From Paraspadella gotoi (taxonomy: Eukaryota; Chaetognatha), in contig CM119270.1 of NCBI GenBank assembly GCA_051294375.1, forward strand, positions 3,669,957 to 3,733,956: a stretch of DNA of 64,000 nt, given 5' to 3'. Position numbers and translations under genes: made by a program. Below the pieces are notes generated by a model. The model searched no databases. It had not been told where the DNA came from and worked only from the letters and a program-made list of their open reading frames with translations. This document shows positions 51,376 through 62,326 of the stretch, one piece after another; the first letter of the stretch is position 1; the number at the start of each line of letters is the position of its first letter.

Positions 51376-54260
51376 TCAAAAGAAGCCAGCAGCCGTTTTA
51401 AAACAAAAATGTCCTTTAAATGGGTGTTTTTCGACGCTTACGCTACCACTCGCGCCATCCATTAAGTAGTAGTTATTTTGAAAACATATCTTTCGGGAGA
51501 ACTCCAGCGCCCAATTCTTCAAATGCTTGGACCCTGGATCTTCCAGTTTTCGTCCAATGGAACCTCGGACCATAGGCTACAGTAACAAAAACGCTTCTGC
51601 ATATTCTTCTGAATTAACAGCGTTTTCTGATCACATTACGTTGTAAATTATTTTAATTATAATCTGGGATTCTATTTCCCCTTTGTCAATCGTTTTTGAT
51701 CCCGTTCCTCTCAGATTCCGAAAGTCTCCAAATTGCCTTTTCCAAACCACTTCATTTATTGTAAATCTTCTTCCACAGTAATTTTTTTGGTCCCAGAGTG
51801 ACTCCCAAAAATTTTACTTTGTCGGACCACTCTCGGGACCGTTGGTGCACCAAGAGGACTCGAGGTTTCATTATCAGCCCTTCAGATTGAATTTTCGTTA
51901 GGCGACTAAAGATCTATAAATTTGACTTGTTGAAAGGCGGCTAATTTTAGGCCCGGCCATTTGGTGCACCCACTCCTTCTAAAAAATTAATTTAATCTTT
52001 TAATTCCGTAGGTTTTGCCATTAGTCAGATTATCTGCGATAGGTCCATTGCTGCTTGATCATCGGCAAATTTGCAGCTGGCTCTATTTCTGTTGCCCCCT
52101 TTCAAATACGTCCGTCTGTGATGAATATTGAAAGGTCTGGGGGGACCAATTACCCCTCCTTTGTGGCAGTACCAGTTGTTGAATTTTGAATAGATTTTGC
52201 GACTTCCTCCTGCCCTTCGTGGACGGTTATAAATCGGTCACTTAAGAAACTTGCCTTATGCATCCAAACTTAATTGTGATGTAAGCCCTTTTTTGCTATT
52301 TTGTAACGTAAGCCCATTCCACCAGAGATAGATCGATATGCCTAGTTCGATGGTCAAGAAAAACAACCTACTACACATTTCTTTTCCGAAAACGCCCTGA
52401 TATTACACCTTCTGTTAATCAAAACAGCATGAGCTCTTGTGGCACCTCCGATTCCTCTATATATCCACTTTGATAGACGACTTTTCTCATCCCTTCTCTT
52501 GTCCAGATCCACTATTAGCCCTTTTTTTTAATAATGTCTCCAAAGGACTTTACCTATACATGGAAAGGAGACTTATTGGACGATGATTTTGGATTCTTTT
52601 ACAATCTTTTCCTTTCTTCGGAAGAGTTATTTAGCCTTCTGCTTCTTTTCACGCCTGATTAAAGGCCTCTTGCCCAACCATATGTTGAATAATGTCAGAA
52701 GTTGAAGTAGGACTGTAGCTGCATTTATTCCGCCTTGGAGGGCATACAAGCTAAGTGACTCCGCGTCTTCGTGCCTGCAGCCTGACTTACTTTTTACACT
52801 CACGTAATACCGCTATTAAATTCTCGCTGACGAAGTCGGGCTGTTCTCACTCTTCCTGCTCGTTTTTTGCTAGCTGGAAACAAACCTTCCAGACTATTTT
52901 AAGCAGTAATCGTCCTATCTCTTTTCCTCCACTATCATCGATCAAAAAGTTTCATCCGGGTCGGGATTCGTAAACCTTTTCTCTAGCTTCTCCTGCATGT
53001 GTTATCGCTCGTTCTTTAGCCTTACTGCTTGGTGTCCTATTTGCCTCGATCAAGTGCTCGCGGCAGGGCGATTTCCGAATGTCCTCTATATTTGGCTATT
53101 CCTTGTAGTACTATCTCCATTTCTTCTTTTCTCGCCTGTTGTGGTATTTGCCATAATGTCTACTTTTTGACTTCCCAATGAAGTTGCCTCGTCATTTCTT
53201 AAGGACTTTTCTTAAGTTCCTGGGAACCCTTTATTGATATATCTATTCTTAGCGACTCATTCGTTTGCTGCGGTCGCTTCTCCTCCTCCAAATTGTGCAG
53301 CTTTTCCTTTATCCCCAGAAGATATTGGACTGTTTTGACAGTTTATTGGAACCTTTAGGTTCTCACACAGTTCTTTCTTTAAGTACTTTCGTCCATAGCG
53401 TCTCTATAATTATGTGAGCAAATTCTTTGCCCAATTTTTCTATAGTTTACCGTTATCGTCTTCCTGGGACGCGTGCGCATGCTAGCCCACAACGACGAGC
53501 TTCTCGACTTGCTCTGCGAACTTTTGCACAATCTGTAATTTTTCCCTCTTAGCTAGCCATTGCTCTCCCCGTTTCCAAAGCCTATCTATCGTAATGCTGT
53601 GCGGCAATCCAGTCCTACACATTCGCTCTGTATTAGAGCACCCCGTGTTCCATTCACAGCTGTCTCATCCAAGAAGTTCTAATCGTTGCACAGGCTCAAA
53701 ATCTACAGCAGCGCCTTTTGCCCGTTGCTTGAGAAACTGAAGAAAGTTGTTCTCCGCCCGTATTTACAGCATTGTAAGTTTATATTTTTCCACGCTGATC
53801 TTCCCAACACGTTTCCCTTCTGTATTTGAGTTACCCTCCAAGGCATGCCTCAGATTTCGCCATTCATATCCTCCCATTTATTGAGACTTGCGCTATCCTT
53901 TTTACCGTCATGTCTTGCATTGATATTTGTTCAAAGTATTTCGTTTGGCGCTTTACTGTCTCTGCGGTGTACTGTAAATTGTGGATTATCAACATAATTC
54001 CCAGTTTAGCAGTGACTAATTCTTACACCACTAATTGATTCTGCGTTCTGAGTCTTTTGCTTTTTATACTTCAAGAATGAGATTTAATCCTTTGTGGCGA
54101 CATAGCATTAATACTCCCCCGGGATTGCCGTTGTGTTTGTTGGAACGGTGGTCTCTTCTCACTGTGATAAATTACCTAAAAGCGTATTCAATCTTCGTTT
54201 TTCAATCTTGCTCAGATGTCGTTAACTTCAACCAACTATTCGTATGTCTGCTGCAGTAAG
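51376..54260 (-). pseudogene. LINE ORF2 remnant: endonuclease plus reverse transcriptase
   Basis: ORF2 of a LINE nicks the target DNA and primes reverse transcription of the element's RNA. Visible landmarks on the minus strand, 5' to 3', are as follows. Endonuclease: GNPGGVLMLCRHKGL (54069-54154 region), a GDFNA-like WEDMNGEI followed by GMPW (53850-53874), and YGRRTTFFSFSS (53721-53766). Reverse transcriptase: NHRPISLLSMYR (52553-52588), a motif-A-like FLDHRTRHID (52308-52361), a GGVIGP then FNI block (52111-52170, one base missing after FNI), the catalytic FADD box (52058-52069), and KVKFLGVTLGP of the thumb (51789-51827). These sit in different frames with intervening stops. The tail frame 51376-51573 has an LMDGASGS word weakly like an RNase H DGS box, which I do not rely on. 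Confidence 0.85.
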
Positions 54261-54294
54261 TAGCGTAATTGCTTTTCTCTATTAATTAAATTTT

Positions 54295-55930
54295 CTAAAT
54301 TTCTAAATCTCCTAGTATGATAGCAGTTTCGTTCACCCTGCAGTATGCGACCTGCCCTTTATTGTACTGGTCCAAATCTCTTGCAAAACGCTGCTTGCTC
54401 TTGACTGTACTGAAGGTATTCGCTGAGGGCTTGCTCAGATTATCTGGTGGTGCATCTGTTACTGCTGTACCTGCCACGACCGCGCGGCGTTCCCATGTTG
54501 GAGGTGTTTGGCTCTTGGACATTGTCGTTTGTTGTGACTCCCTCGCATATAGGCTGGAATTGGCTGCAGTTAAGCCCCAGAGTCGCGCATTGGCGCCTGC
54601 CACTGTTGGTTCGTTGTCCCCACTGTGCTGGCTGTTAGTTGCTGTAGTTCCCGGTCTGCTGATTCATTGCATCCGTGGCTTTCTTGTTTGCCTATTTGCC
54701 CTTCCAATCGCCTCCCTGTAATGTTGTAGATTGGCTTTGTGAAGCGCGTCCCCACTTTGAGCCGAGTTGCTATATCCGCCTGCTTGATTCTCCGTTCGCG
54801 TATCGTCCGGAGCATTGATGACATGTGCCGCCAGTCGGCACGCTTCGGGACATGAATTGCCTGTAGGGGCTATTTGACACCATGTTGAAAATAACCTCGC
54901 GGATCGTTCCTGTTCCTTACCATCCGAATCATTTGTAGGCCTATTTTTAATATTTTTATTCTTTGTTGCATTCATCCTTCAAGTTTCATACCAAGTCTCC
55001 TGTTGGACTTTTTCCGCAATATGTTTCTAGCCAAATTACGTTACTGTAGTTATCCCCTAACAGACCCCACAGTTCTAACCATTGAACTCATTCAGAACTT
55101 TGCACATTGCCAAGCCACATGGCTTCACAATTCACTATGTCATCGCCTTGTTTAAGTTACTCGACGCAATGTTTGGCACTTGTCACATTTGCATACTGTC
55201 CTCGATGTCCCTGTCGCGTGTTGCCCTGTAGGACTCCATTTCCTAATTTTTCCCCTTCTCTGTTTCTTTGTCCCATGGTACGGCCCTTGCGTTACTTTTC
55301 TTGCTCTTGCATTCAGTTATTCGCGGCCATGTAGCTGCACGCCCTCTATAGGCTTGCAGAATGTGGGCCTTGACAATTTGCCGCAAGAGATTTCTTCGCT
55401 CCTTGCCTTGACAATCCTTAATCCTACGTGATTTTGTCCGCATCAGAACATTTGTTTTCTGGTTTTCTGACAGTGCAAGCTGAGTGTGTCCGACCTGTTA
55501 AACATTTACAGCATTGTGTAATTTGCAACTCTGTTTGAATCTTCGACTTTCATGTCATCTTGAAAAGGTATCTGAAAACCCTCCACCTATTAATGCGACC
55601 TTTTTCGACTACGATCTTCAGCGTAAACTCACACGCTCCAAGTGGAGTTGTTCTCTTTGCCGCACCGCTTTTTATCCGCTTTAGCTTCTGAAGCCGTGAG
55701 TAGTTTGTCCGTCTCAATTGACTTCTATGATGTCCTCCTCTGCCAATTTCAGCGGCTCCTTAAGCCCCCGTATGGACGACGCTCTGTCTGTATTCGTATT
55801 CGCGTCTGAGAGTTCTGCCGGGAACAAGTGTGTATTCATTAGACTTCCCATAGTTCCAGTTTCAAGAGACTCATTACAAGTCTTTCGGGTTTCTCCCCGT
55901 CAAAGAACAATTTTACTCCCTTTCTGCGTG
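54295..55930 (-). pseudogene. LINE ORF1 remnant (gag-like, CCHC knuckle)
   Basis: ORF1 of Jockey/I-type elements is an RNA-binding protein with CCHC zinc knuckles and a polar tail. Here the minus strand reads KVEDSNRVANYT (55515-55553) and, after a frameshift, QCCKCLTGRTHSAC (55469-55516). This matches the usual VE...QC..C....H....C arrangement, but with one residue missing between the second and last Cys. Downstream frames (54664-54975, 54570-54824 and 54295-54603) are rich in Gln, Ser, Thr, Pro and Asn, as expected for the tail. They overlap in different frames, so the reading frame is broken several times. The start is not identifiable. It ends about 35 bases before the ORF2 region. Confidence 0.6.
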
Positions 55931-56809
55931 TATTTTTGAATCCCATCTCAACTCTAATACGCCACAATTCACGCCGGTCTGTTATACTTTTAATTCATAA
56001 TCTCGTGTTTAAGATTTTTAGCGACTCCAGAATTAGCGGCTATTTTCAGCCACGATAAAGTGACCTTGCCTTACTAGTACAGCCAGTTTCTTGTTAAGAG
56101 ACTTCCCTTCGAGCATGTGTTAGCTCTGTACTTCGCTCGGCAATCTCCCGACTTGTTCTTCCTTCCTGGGCTCGAGACTTGGAGCAACGCCTCCCAGTAG
56201 CTTCAATTTCTTCCAGCTTCGTCGGTTTCGCTTCGTTTCCCGTTCCTGTACTTCACCGAGTTTGACTCGTCCACTTTCTGCCCCGACTATGCTCTAGCCC
56301 ATCCGCGTTTTCAGATCGCTTGCTGGACTCTTGGCGTTTCGACCTGTGACTGTAGTTATAAATTGGCGTCTTTGCCGATTTGTTTCTGCACTAAACTTTC
56401 TTACGTAAAACTGTGCCTTTTCTCCCACTATACCTTTAATTTCTCCAATTTCATTCGCTATCGAAGACCTTTAACAAAGTTTTACAAAGTACGCTTTCTT
56501 GATTTAAGTTGGCACTGCTCCTTTATTCCGATTTCAGGTCGCGACTGGTTTTTCTGCTGTGTGTTTGACATTGTAACACTAGATCTAAATGTAGATATAG
56601 CTAGTATAATTCGCGACTAGTTAGTAATAAGTGCTAACATCGTGAGAGGTTAACTCGCAGACCCCTTGTTTCGTAAAATTTTCCAAGTCCGAGCATGATT
56701 TTTTAAAAAACAAATTATTCAGAGGATCGACTCATACGTCTGGTTGTTCCGGTCGGCAGGTTAGACTATTTTGTAATATTTAATATTAATTAAAAAGGAA
56801 AGAGATCGA

Positions 56810-56886
56810 GACTGAGAGAGAGAGAGAGAGAGAGAAAGAAAGAGAGAAAGAGAAAGAGATAGAGAGAGAAAGAGAGAGAGAAAGAT
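56810..56886. repeat. (GA)n microsatellite
   Basis: An interrupted GA/GAAAGA array marking the return of simple repeats after the LINE. Confidence 0.9.
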
Positions 56887-56889
56887 ATT

Positions 56890-57510
56890 CACATGTGCTA
56901 GGCGAAACAACATATAAATCTTTTATTCATAAAAGCTTAAATATTTCGTACATTTTGTAAACTGTATCTTTAATACGTGACTTGAGTATAAATTCGTGAT
57001 GGCGCGTAAAAGTTTAATGATTTAAAAGTAACAGAACGTTGAAGCGAGAAGAGTGAAAAAAAAGCGCTCTCAATATTTGATTTGTTAAATGGCAAAATGG
57101 CTAATGTTGCATTTGTAGGTTTTTCATGTCAAATGATGTTATTTTTTATTTAATGGAAAGAATCAGTAATTAGGAAGTAATAAAACTGAAAACTGAATGT
57201 TCCGCAGACAACAAATTTCTGACAACAAATTTGCTGACAATACGATTTAATGCTGACAACAGAAAATAGACGGCAAATATCTCAGCCGATAGGTAAAAGA
57301 ATGTCTTTCCCGATGTTATGTTTTATTAAAAAAGGAAATAATGATAATTCTCATGTCAATTATCGGGTTTTTTCCTGACACAATACTAAAACGAAGACTA
57401 TCCTACGATTTTTTTATGACCTAACGTTTTCTAAGAATATCATAAAAAAAATATTACGCGAAGGTTTACTTGCGACATTCAATCGCTTTTTCGAGAGAGA
57501 ATCTTTAAAA
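56890..57510. other. AT-rich unique sequence, nothing recognised
   Basis: A small direct repeat of GACAACAAATTT occurs at about 57207-57232. No gene was found. Confidence 0.4.
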
Positions 57511-57512
57511 AG

Positions 57513-57515
<3 letters not shown>

Positions 57516-57567
<52 letters not shown>
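57516..57567. repeat. (CT)n microsatellite
   Basis: A clean CT array. Confidence 0.95.
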
Positions 57568-57568
<1 letters not shown>

Positions 57569-57644
57569 ATGTTTCCTCCGATGTTCTGGCAATTTTCTCT
57601 CGAAATATCATCTCCATAAACTTGAGCCTGTGACTCCGCGGGTG

Positions 57645-57722
57645 GGAGGATTTTGGGGACTCGTGGTAGGAATAATAGGGGGTCTCGTGGTAGAAAGGAA
57701 AGGAGATCTCGTGGTGAGGAGG
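57645..57722. repeat. Three-unit tandem repeat with TCTCGTGGTAG
   Basis: Three units of about 24 bases each contain CTCGTGGTAG or CTCGTGGTGAG and a purine-rich remainder. Confidence 0.7.
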
Positions 57723-57822
57723 AAGAAATGAGGTAAGTTCGTCAGAGGAAAAGAGACGAAGGTTTGAGAGGAATAGAGGAAACCAACGGGGCCCTCTTTT
57801 CCAAAATCGACCCGTTTCAACT

Positions 57823-58030
57823 TAAATTTTTTTAATTAATTAACGTCAGGAATGAAAAGTTTGTTGAGGATTTAAATTATGGATTAGGTTTATGGATTAG
57901 GTTAAATTATATTAAATTAAATTAATTTTTTTGATTAATTAACGTTAGTTGGTTGAAGATTTAAATTATGAATTAGGTTTATGGATTAGGTTAAATTAAA
58001 TTTAATTAAATTAGATTAAATTTAATTATG
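57823..58030. repeat. Two ~105-bp tandem units with GATTAGGTTTATGGATTAGG
   Basis: Both units run from TTAATTAACGT through GAGGATTTAAATTATG (or GAAGATTTAAATTATG) to ATGGATTAGGTTAAATTA. The ATTAGGTT word is TTAGG-telomere-like but decayed. Confidence 0.75.
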
Positions 58031-58120
58031 GATTAGGTTAGGATAAAGAATATGGATTAGGGATTTTATTAAACTTACGAAAAAGTTTAGTGCTATATAT
58101 TAAAATTTGGAATTTAGGGT

Positions 58121-58153
58121 AAATGGGGCGCTCTCGGAAAATAGTGCCGTTCT
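58121..58153. repeat. R1-like AATGGGGCGC...GGAAAATAGTGCC fragment
   Basis: The word AATGGGGCGC followed after a few bases by CGGAAAATAGTGCC also occurs at 24809-24842 (R1b) and, slightly decayed, at 514-553 (R1a). A TTAGG-like tract lies next to it in each case. Confidence 0.6.
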
Positions 58154-58319
58154 TAAGAAGTGGTTACCTAACGCGTAGTAGTTTCCAGTTTCCACTCAAT
58201 AAAACGTAAAAAGAATCGATTAATTTTTATGTTTTTTTATAATGAATTTAGTGATAAGGACGCGCGCGGATTCTCGGTTCACCCAGGATAAAATCTGGCG
58301 CAAAACGACGATCCCCCTT

Positions 58320-58630
58320 ATCTCTCTCTGTCTCTCTCTCTCTCTTTCTCTCTTTCNNNNNNNNNNNNNNNNNNNNNNNNNNNNNNNNNNNNNNNNNNNN
58401 NNNNNNNNNNNNNNNNNNNNNNNNNNNNNNNNNNNNNNNNNNNNNNNNNNNNNNNNNNNNNNNNNNNNNNNNNNNNNNNNNNNNNNNNNNNNNNNNNNNN
58501 NNNNNNNNNNNNNNNNNNNNNNNNNNNNNNNNNNNNNNNNNNNNNNNNNNNNNNNNNNNNNNNNNNNNNNNNNNNNNNNNNNNNNNNNNNNNNNNNNNNN
58601 NNNNNNNNNNNNNNCTCTCTCTCTCTCTCT
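58320..58630. repeat. (CT)n array interrupted by a 258-N gap (58357-58614)
   Basis: CT repeats lie on both sides of the gap, so the missing sequence is probably also CT-rich. Confidence 0.9.
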
Positions 58631-58841
58631 CTCTGTTATTCCACGAGGAAATCGGGCGAGAAATGAAAGCATCGGAAAACGCGAACCCAAAATATGCAAA
58701 TGTCGTTAAGCGGTTGTTTTGACGACAACTGATGACATTGTTTTTGTAAACGGGTATAACGAGCGAATATTTGAAAACGGGTTCATTTTTTTTATATTTT
58801 CGTTACGTTTTATCCTTAAATATGTTTTAATATCCTGATAA

Positions 58842-58958
58842 ACTAGACTCAGAGAATCTTGATTGAAAGCTTGCAGGGTCTCGCTATGTTATCATCTTGT
58901 AAGAGGGATAGACACCGAAACCCACCATAGCCTGTTAAAAGTTCAGGGATAGATAGCA
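58842..58958. repeat. Dispersed ~115-bp repeat, copy 2
   Basis: Homologous to 49590-49712 in direct orientation 9.2 kb away. The shared frame has one TAG stop here. The copies are separated by the LINE and several simple repeats, so it is not a tandem duplication. Confidence 0.75.
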
Positions 58959-59081
58959 TGTATGTTAATTTTCATAATATTTATACTTCAGATCTTTTTT
59001 TCTGGCTCTACTTTTTTTTTGTTCCCGTTCCGTTTTTTTTTTCTACTCACGTTTTTCTAATCCCCTCCCTAAAAATACATC

Positions 59082-59084
<3 letters not shown>

Positions 59085-59150
<66 letters not shown>
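59085..59150. repeat. (CT)n microsatellite
   Basis: A clean CT array of about 65 bases. Confidence 0.95.
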
Positions 59151-59154
<4 letters not shown>

Positions 59155-59159
59155 TCACT

Positions 59160-60412
59160 TCTCGGTGTCTCCTTGTCTATCTTTCCCCTCCTCTCCCCCT
59201 CTTCTTATCTCCTCCTCCTTCCCCTCTCTCCTTTCCCATAATCCCTCCCCCTTCTACTTTCCTTATCTCGTTCCAGAGGCATTCAAATTGTGTCATCGTC
59301 TCTCGACGCGACTTATTTTTCATCCAAACACTTTGCTGCGATTCTGCCTCTTCCTCCTCCTCCTCTTCTTCCTCTTCCTCTTCCTCCTCCTCCTTTCTCT
59401 TTCCAGTTTTCCTTCTTTCCTTTTTTTTACCCTTTCCTCCCATTCACTTACTCTCTTTCTACTTCCTTTTTCTACTTTTTCTTTATCTAATTTTTTCACT
59501 ATTGGTTCCTATATTTTTTACTCTCCTTTCCTTTCCTCTGCTCCTTTCCTTTCTTCTCTTTTGCCTCTCCTTTCCGTTTCTTTCTTTTCCTCTCCTTTCA
59601 TTTTCTTTTATTTCTTTTCATTTTCTCTTTTTTCCTCCCCTCTCCTCTACTTTCCTTTCCTTTCCTTTCCTGTTACCTTTTCCTTTCCTTTCCTTTCCTT
59701 ATCCTTTCCTTTCCTTTCCGTTTCCTTTTCTTTTCTCTCTCTCTCTTCCTCTTCCTCTCCTTCTCTCTCCTCTTCTTCCTTTCCTTTCCTTTCCTTTCCT
59801 TTCCTTTTCTTTTACTTTTCTTTCCTTTCTTTTCCTTTTTTTTCTTTCCTTTCCTTTCTTATTCTTTCCGTTCCTTTTCTTTCCTCTTTTTCCTTTCCTT
59901 TTTCCGTCACTTTTCTCCGCTCTCCTTCTTTCTCTTCTTCCGCTACTGACTGACGAAAATGTCCCAGTCCGAATAACAACAACGACGACAACAACGACGA
60001 CGACAAGATGGCGTCGTCTGACGTCGATATTCACTTCTTCAGACACAAACAAAAACCGCATCGACCGCGGGAGTCGCTTAACAGCGTCGCCCCCCCTATT
60101 CACCTCCTTTTTTAACCTCTCCATCTTCTCACCAGATCTCCCCTCTCTCTCCCCCTTTCCCCTCCCTCCCTCTTTCTCTTCCTCCTTCCTCACTCTCTTC
60201 CTCTCTTTCTTTCTTCTCCCTTCCTCTCTTCCTCCCTATCTTTCTCCTCCCTCCCTCTCTTCCTCCCTCTCTTTCTCTTCCCTCCCTCTCTCTCTTCCTC
60301 CCTCTCTTCTTCCCTCTCTTCATCCATCTCTTCCTCCATCACTTCCTCCTCCTTCCCTTTCTCTCTTCCTCCCTCTCTTCCTCCTCCCTCCCTCTCTCTC
60401 TTCCCCGCCGCT
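59160..60412. repeat. Long pyrimidine-rich tract: (TTTCC)n, (CCTCTT)n, (CTCTCTTCCTCC)n
   Basis: Nearly all C and T on the plus strand, with (CCTCTT)-type units at 59340-59395, a TTTCC pentanucleotide array at about 59520-59930 and a CCCTCTCTTCCT array at 60130-60410. A mixed AACAACGACGAC segment at 59940-60110 interrupts it. Frames of over 300 codons (58958-59953 and 59502-60590) are Ser/Phe/Leu/Pro runs and are not genes. Confidence 0.9.
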
Positions 60413-60464
60413 CGTAGAAAAGAAGGCATCCCATTCCAGAATTCTGTTTAGCTTCTTTATCTTT

Positions 60465-60575
60465 TCGGGAGGAGAGAGAGAGAGAGAGAAGAGAGAGAGG
60501 AGATGGAGAAGGAGAGATGAGATGCTCGAGACAGAGAGAGAGAGGAAGGAGAGAGAGAGAGAGAGAGAGAGAGTC
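60465..60575. repeat. (GA)n microsatellite
   Basis: An interrupted GA array directly after the pyrimidine tract, so strand composition switches here. Confidence 0.9.
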
Positions 60576-60824
60576 AGTGGAGGGAATTAAAAGAGGCGAT
60601 TCCAGGCGTTCGCTTTCGCGGCCGTCGGACGTTCGTCTTCCGCAAAACAAAAACGAAAAACATTTTTGTTTTTCAAGAAGAAAAACAATTTTTTTTCTTT
60701 CTTTTTTTTCTTTCTTTTTTTTTTTTAAGGACAACACCACGAATTTTTTTCTTATCAAAGAAAAGACTTTCGTTTTTTTATCCTTTCTCTTTCATGTGAA
60801 ACTTGACGCTCCTTGTCGTTATTG

Positions 60825-60912
60825 TCGTCGTCGTCGTCGTCATCGTCATAATCGTCGTCGTCATCGTCATAATCGTCGTCGTCGTCAGCATCGTCGTCGT
60901 CGTCGTCGTGGT
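60825..60912. repeat. (GTC)n/(ATC)n trinucleotide repeat
   Basis: GTCGTCGTC units mixed with ATCGTCATAATC. Confidence 0.9.
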
Positions 60913-60964
60913 TTAACGATACCATTGACTGAGTTCGCGTTGGGGTTGAAAACTGTCTCTCGAA

Positions 60965-61062
60965 GAGACGAGGTCGGAGCTGAAGTCGGAGAACAAGTCG
61001 GAGTCACAGTAAGATTCAAAGTAGGAGTCGGAGTCGCAGGAGTCTGGGCCGCAGTGGCTCAT
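60965..61062. repeat. GTCGGA-based minisatellite
   Basis: AAGTCGGAG, GAGTCGGAGTC and GTAGGAGTC words repeat with a 6-base theme. One plus frame reads as a Val-Gly alternation (EVGEQVGV, KVGVGVAGV), an effect of the period. Confidence 0.65.
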
Positions 61063-61079
61063 GTAAGAAAGCCGCCAGC

Positions 61080-61550
61080 TTAAGGCCACTGGGTTCTCGG
61101 TTCAAGGTTGTTTACGGCCGCTCTTTCACGCTACCCTCGTAGCACCGGCTTCGGATTGGATCGGTTTACTCAATGAGCCAAGCGATTGTAGAAAATTTGG
61201 TCAATACCGGCGAGTATGAGAATTCGAGATCGGCCGGTGAACTTGCTTTAACATGGGTCCTTATTTTGTGCCTCTCCAAATCACGAGACATGAGAAAATC
61301 ACGAATAAATCCAGAAAATCTTAGATAAATTTTAAACGATCATTTAAGAAATTTTAAACAATTAATGGAGACTTTTACAATTTTAACTTCCCTTGCGATG
61401 AAATCTCACAAATCACGAAATCCCGGATGAAGGATCGAGTGAAAAAAACCTTCACGAATCCGCGTCACTGAATGTGTGAACGAGACGAAGTGATCCTCTC
61501 GTTAGCGTCTGACAATCTGAGAGATCTAGTTGACGTTTCTCTTCACCGTT
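61080..61550. other. Unique sequence, no gene recognised
   Basis: Mixed composition with several AATCACGA words but no clear tandem repeat. Confidence 0.4.
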
Positions 61551-61551
61551 G

Positions 61552-61581
61552 GAGGCGGCGGCGGAGGACGCCGCGGAGGAC

Positions 61582-61648
<67 letters not shown>
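61552..61648. repeat. (GGC)n trinucleotide repeat, ~22 pure units
   Basis: Pure GGC runs from about 61582 to 61648, preceded by interrupted GGCGGAGGACGC units. Poly-Ala, poly-Gly and poly-Arg frames result. No start-to-stop context supports translation. Confidence 0.95.
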
Positions 61649-61659
61649 AATTTCCTTCT

Positions 61660-62260
61660 TCTCATTTATGTTTTTTCGTGTCTCTGCCCGCTTGCCACGC
61701 CCACCAGGATGTAAAGTCACCGCTCACATCTCGGTGATACCTTACCACGAACTTCCCGAATCGCCCACCATAAATCACACCTCTGCCTTTCTACCCTCCA
61801 TTCCCCACATCCTACGTACCACGATTCCATCAAATCTTTCATACTTCGATCACTTTCGGTTCCATTCGTCGCCTCATTAGCGTCGTCACGTGTTTCCGGT
61901 TTCACACAATTATTTCACAGTCTCACAATCACGCAGTGAAGAATTGCCCAGACAAAAAGAATCACAGAATAATTGGTTAACAGAATCACGCATTCACCAA
62001 CAGAATAATATAGTCATGAGTTCGAATTGGAAAGAAAATCTCGAACAGAACAAACAATTCTGCAATTAATTAACCGACTGTTGTTGTACAGTTGTACACT
62101 CGAGCGACTGCATCTCGTTTTCATCGTTACAGCGCATCCCAAAATCGTGGTCGCATCATAACAGCACATGCCAACATCATGGTCGCATCATTAGAGCGGA
62201 TCCCAACATCATGGTCGCATCTTTTCCGAGAACTAAGCAAACGCTTTTTTTGTTTTGGCA
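61660..62260. other. Unique sequence with ATCATGGTCGCATC repeats at 62130-62225
   Basis: The word CATGGTCGCATCAT occurs three times at about 30-base spacing (62147-62222), a small tandem array. No gene was recognised. Confidence 0.55.
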
Positions 62261-62262
62261 GA

Positions 62263-62326
<64 letters not shown>
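62263..62326. repeat. (GAC)n trinucleotide repeat, ~21 units
   Basis: Pure GAC array; a second short (GAC)n is at 62396-62416. Poly-Asp (plus) and poly-Ser or poly-Arg (minus) frames result. Confidence 0.95.

Larger units (their letters stand above)
50400..56660 (-). mobile_element. Degenerate Jockey/I-type non-LTR retrotransposon (LINE)
   Basis: A 6-kb stretch free of the microsatellites that fill the rest of the window. Read on the minus strand it shows, in order, a gag-like zinc-knuckle remnant, a Gln/Pro/Ser-rich tail, an apurinic-type endonuclease and a reverse transcriptase. There are no LTRs. The limits are uncertain. The right end is set where GA repeats resume. The left end is set at an A-rich stretch 20-25 bases after a minus-strand AATAAA (about 50420), although RT homology ends near 51376. 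No target-site duplication was identified. The order of domains, an ORF2 of about 2.9 kb and no clear RNase H favour a Jockey-like clade; CR1 or I are alternatives. Frameshifts and stops throughout indicate a dead copy, though some indels may be sequencing errors. Confidence 0.85.

Noticed and set aside
51376-51573. RNase H domain at the LINE C-terminus (LMDGASGS word)
   Set aside because: One weak DGS-like word only; other RNase H residues are not visible and the distance from the RT is short.
58958-60590. Plus-strand frames of 331 and 362 codons
   Set aside because: Ser/Phe/Leu/Pro runs encoded by CT- and TTTCC-type arrays; overlapping frames are equally open.
61526-61880. Poly-Ala, poly-Gly, poly-Pro and poly-Arg frames at the GGC array
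   Set aside because: All frames on both strands are open through a triplet repeat, so openness carries no information.
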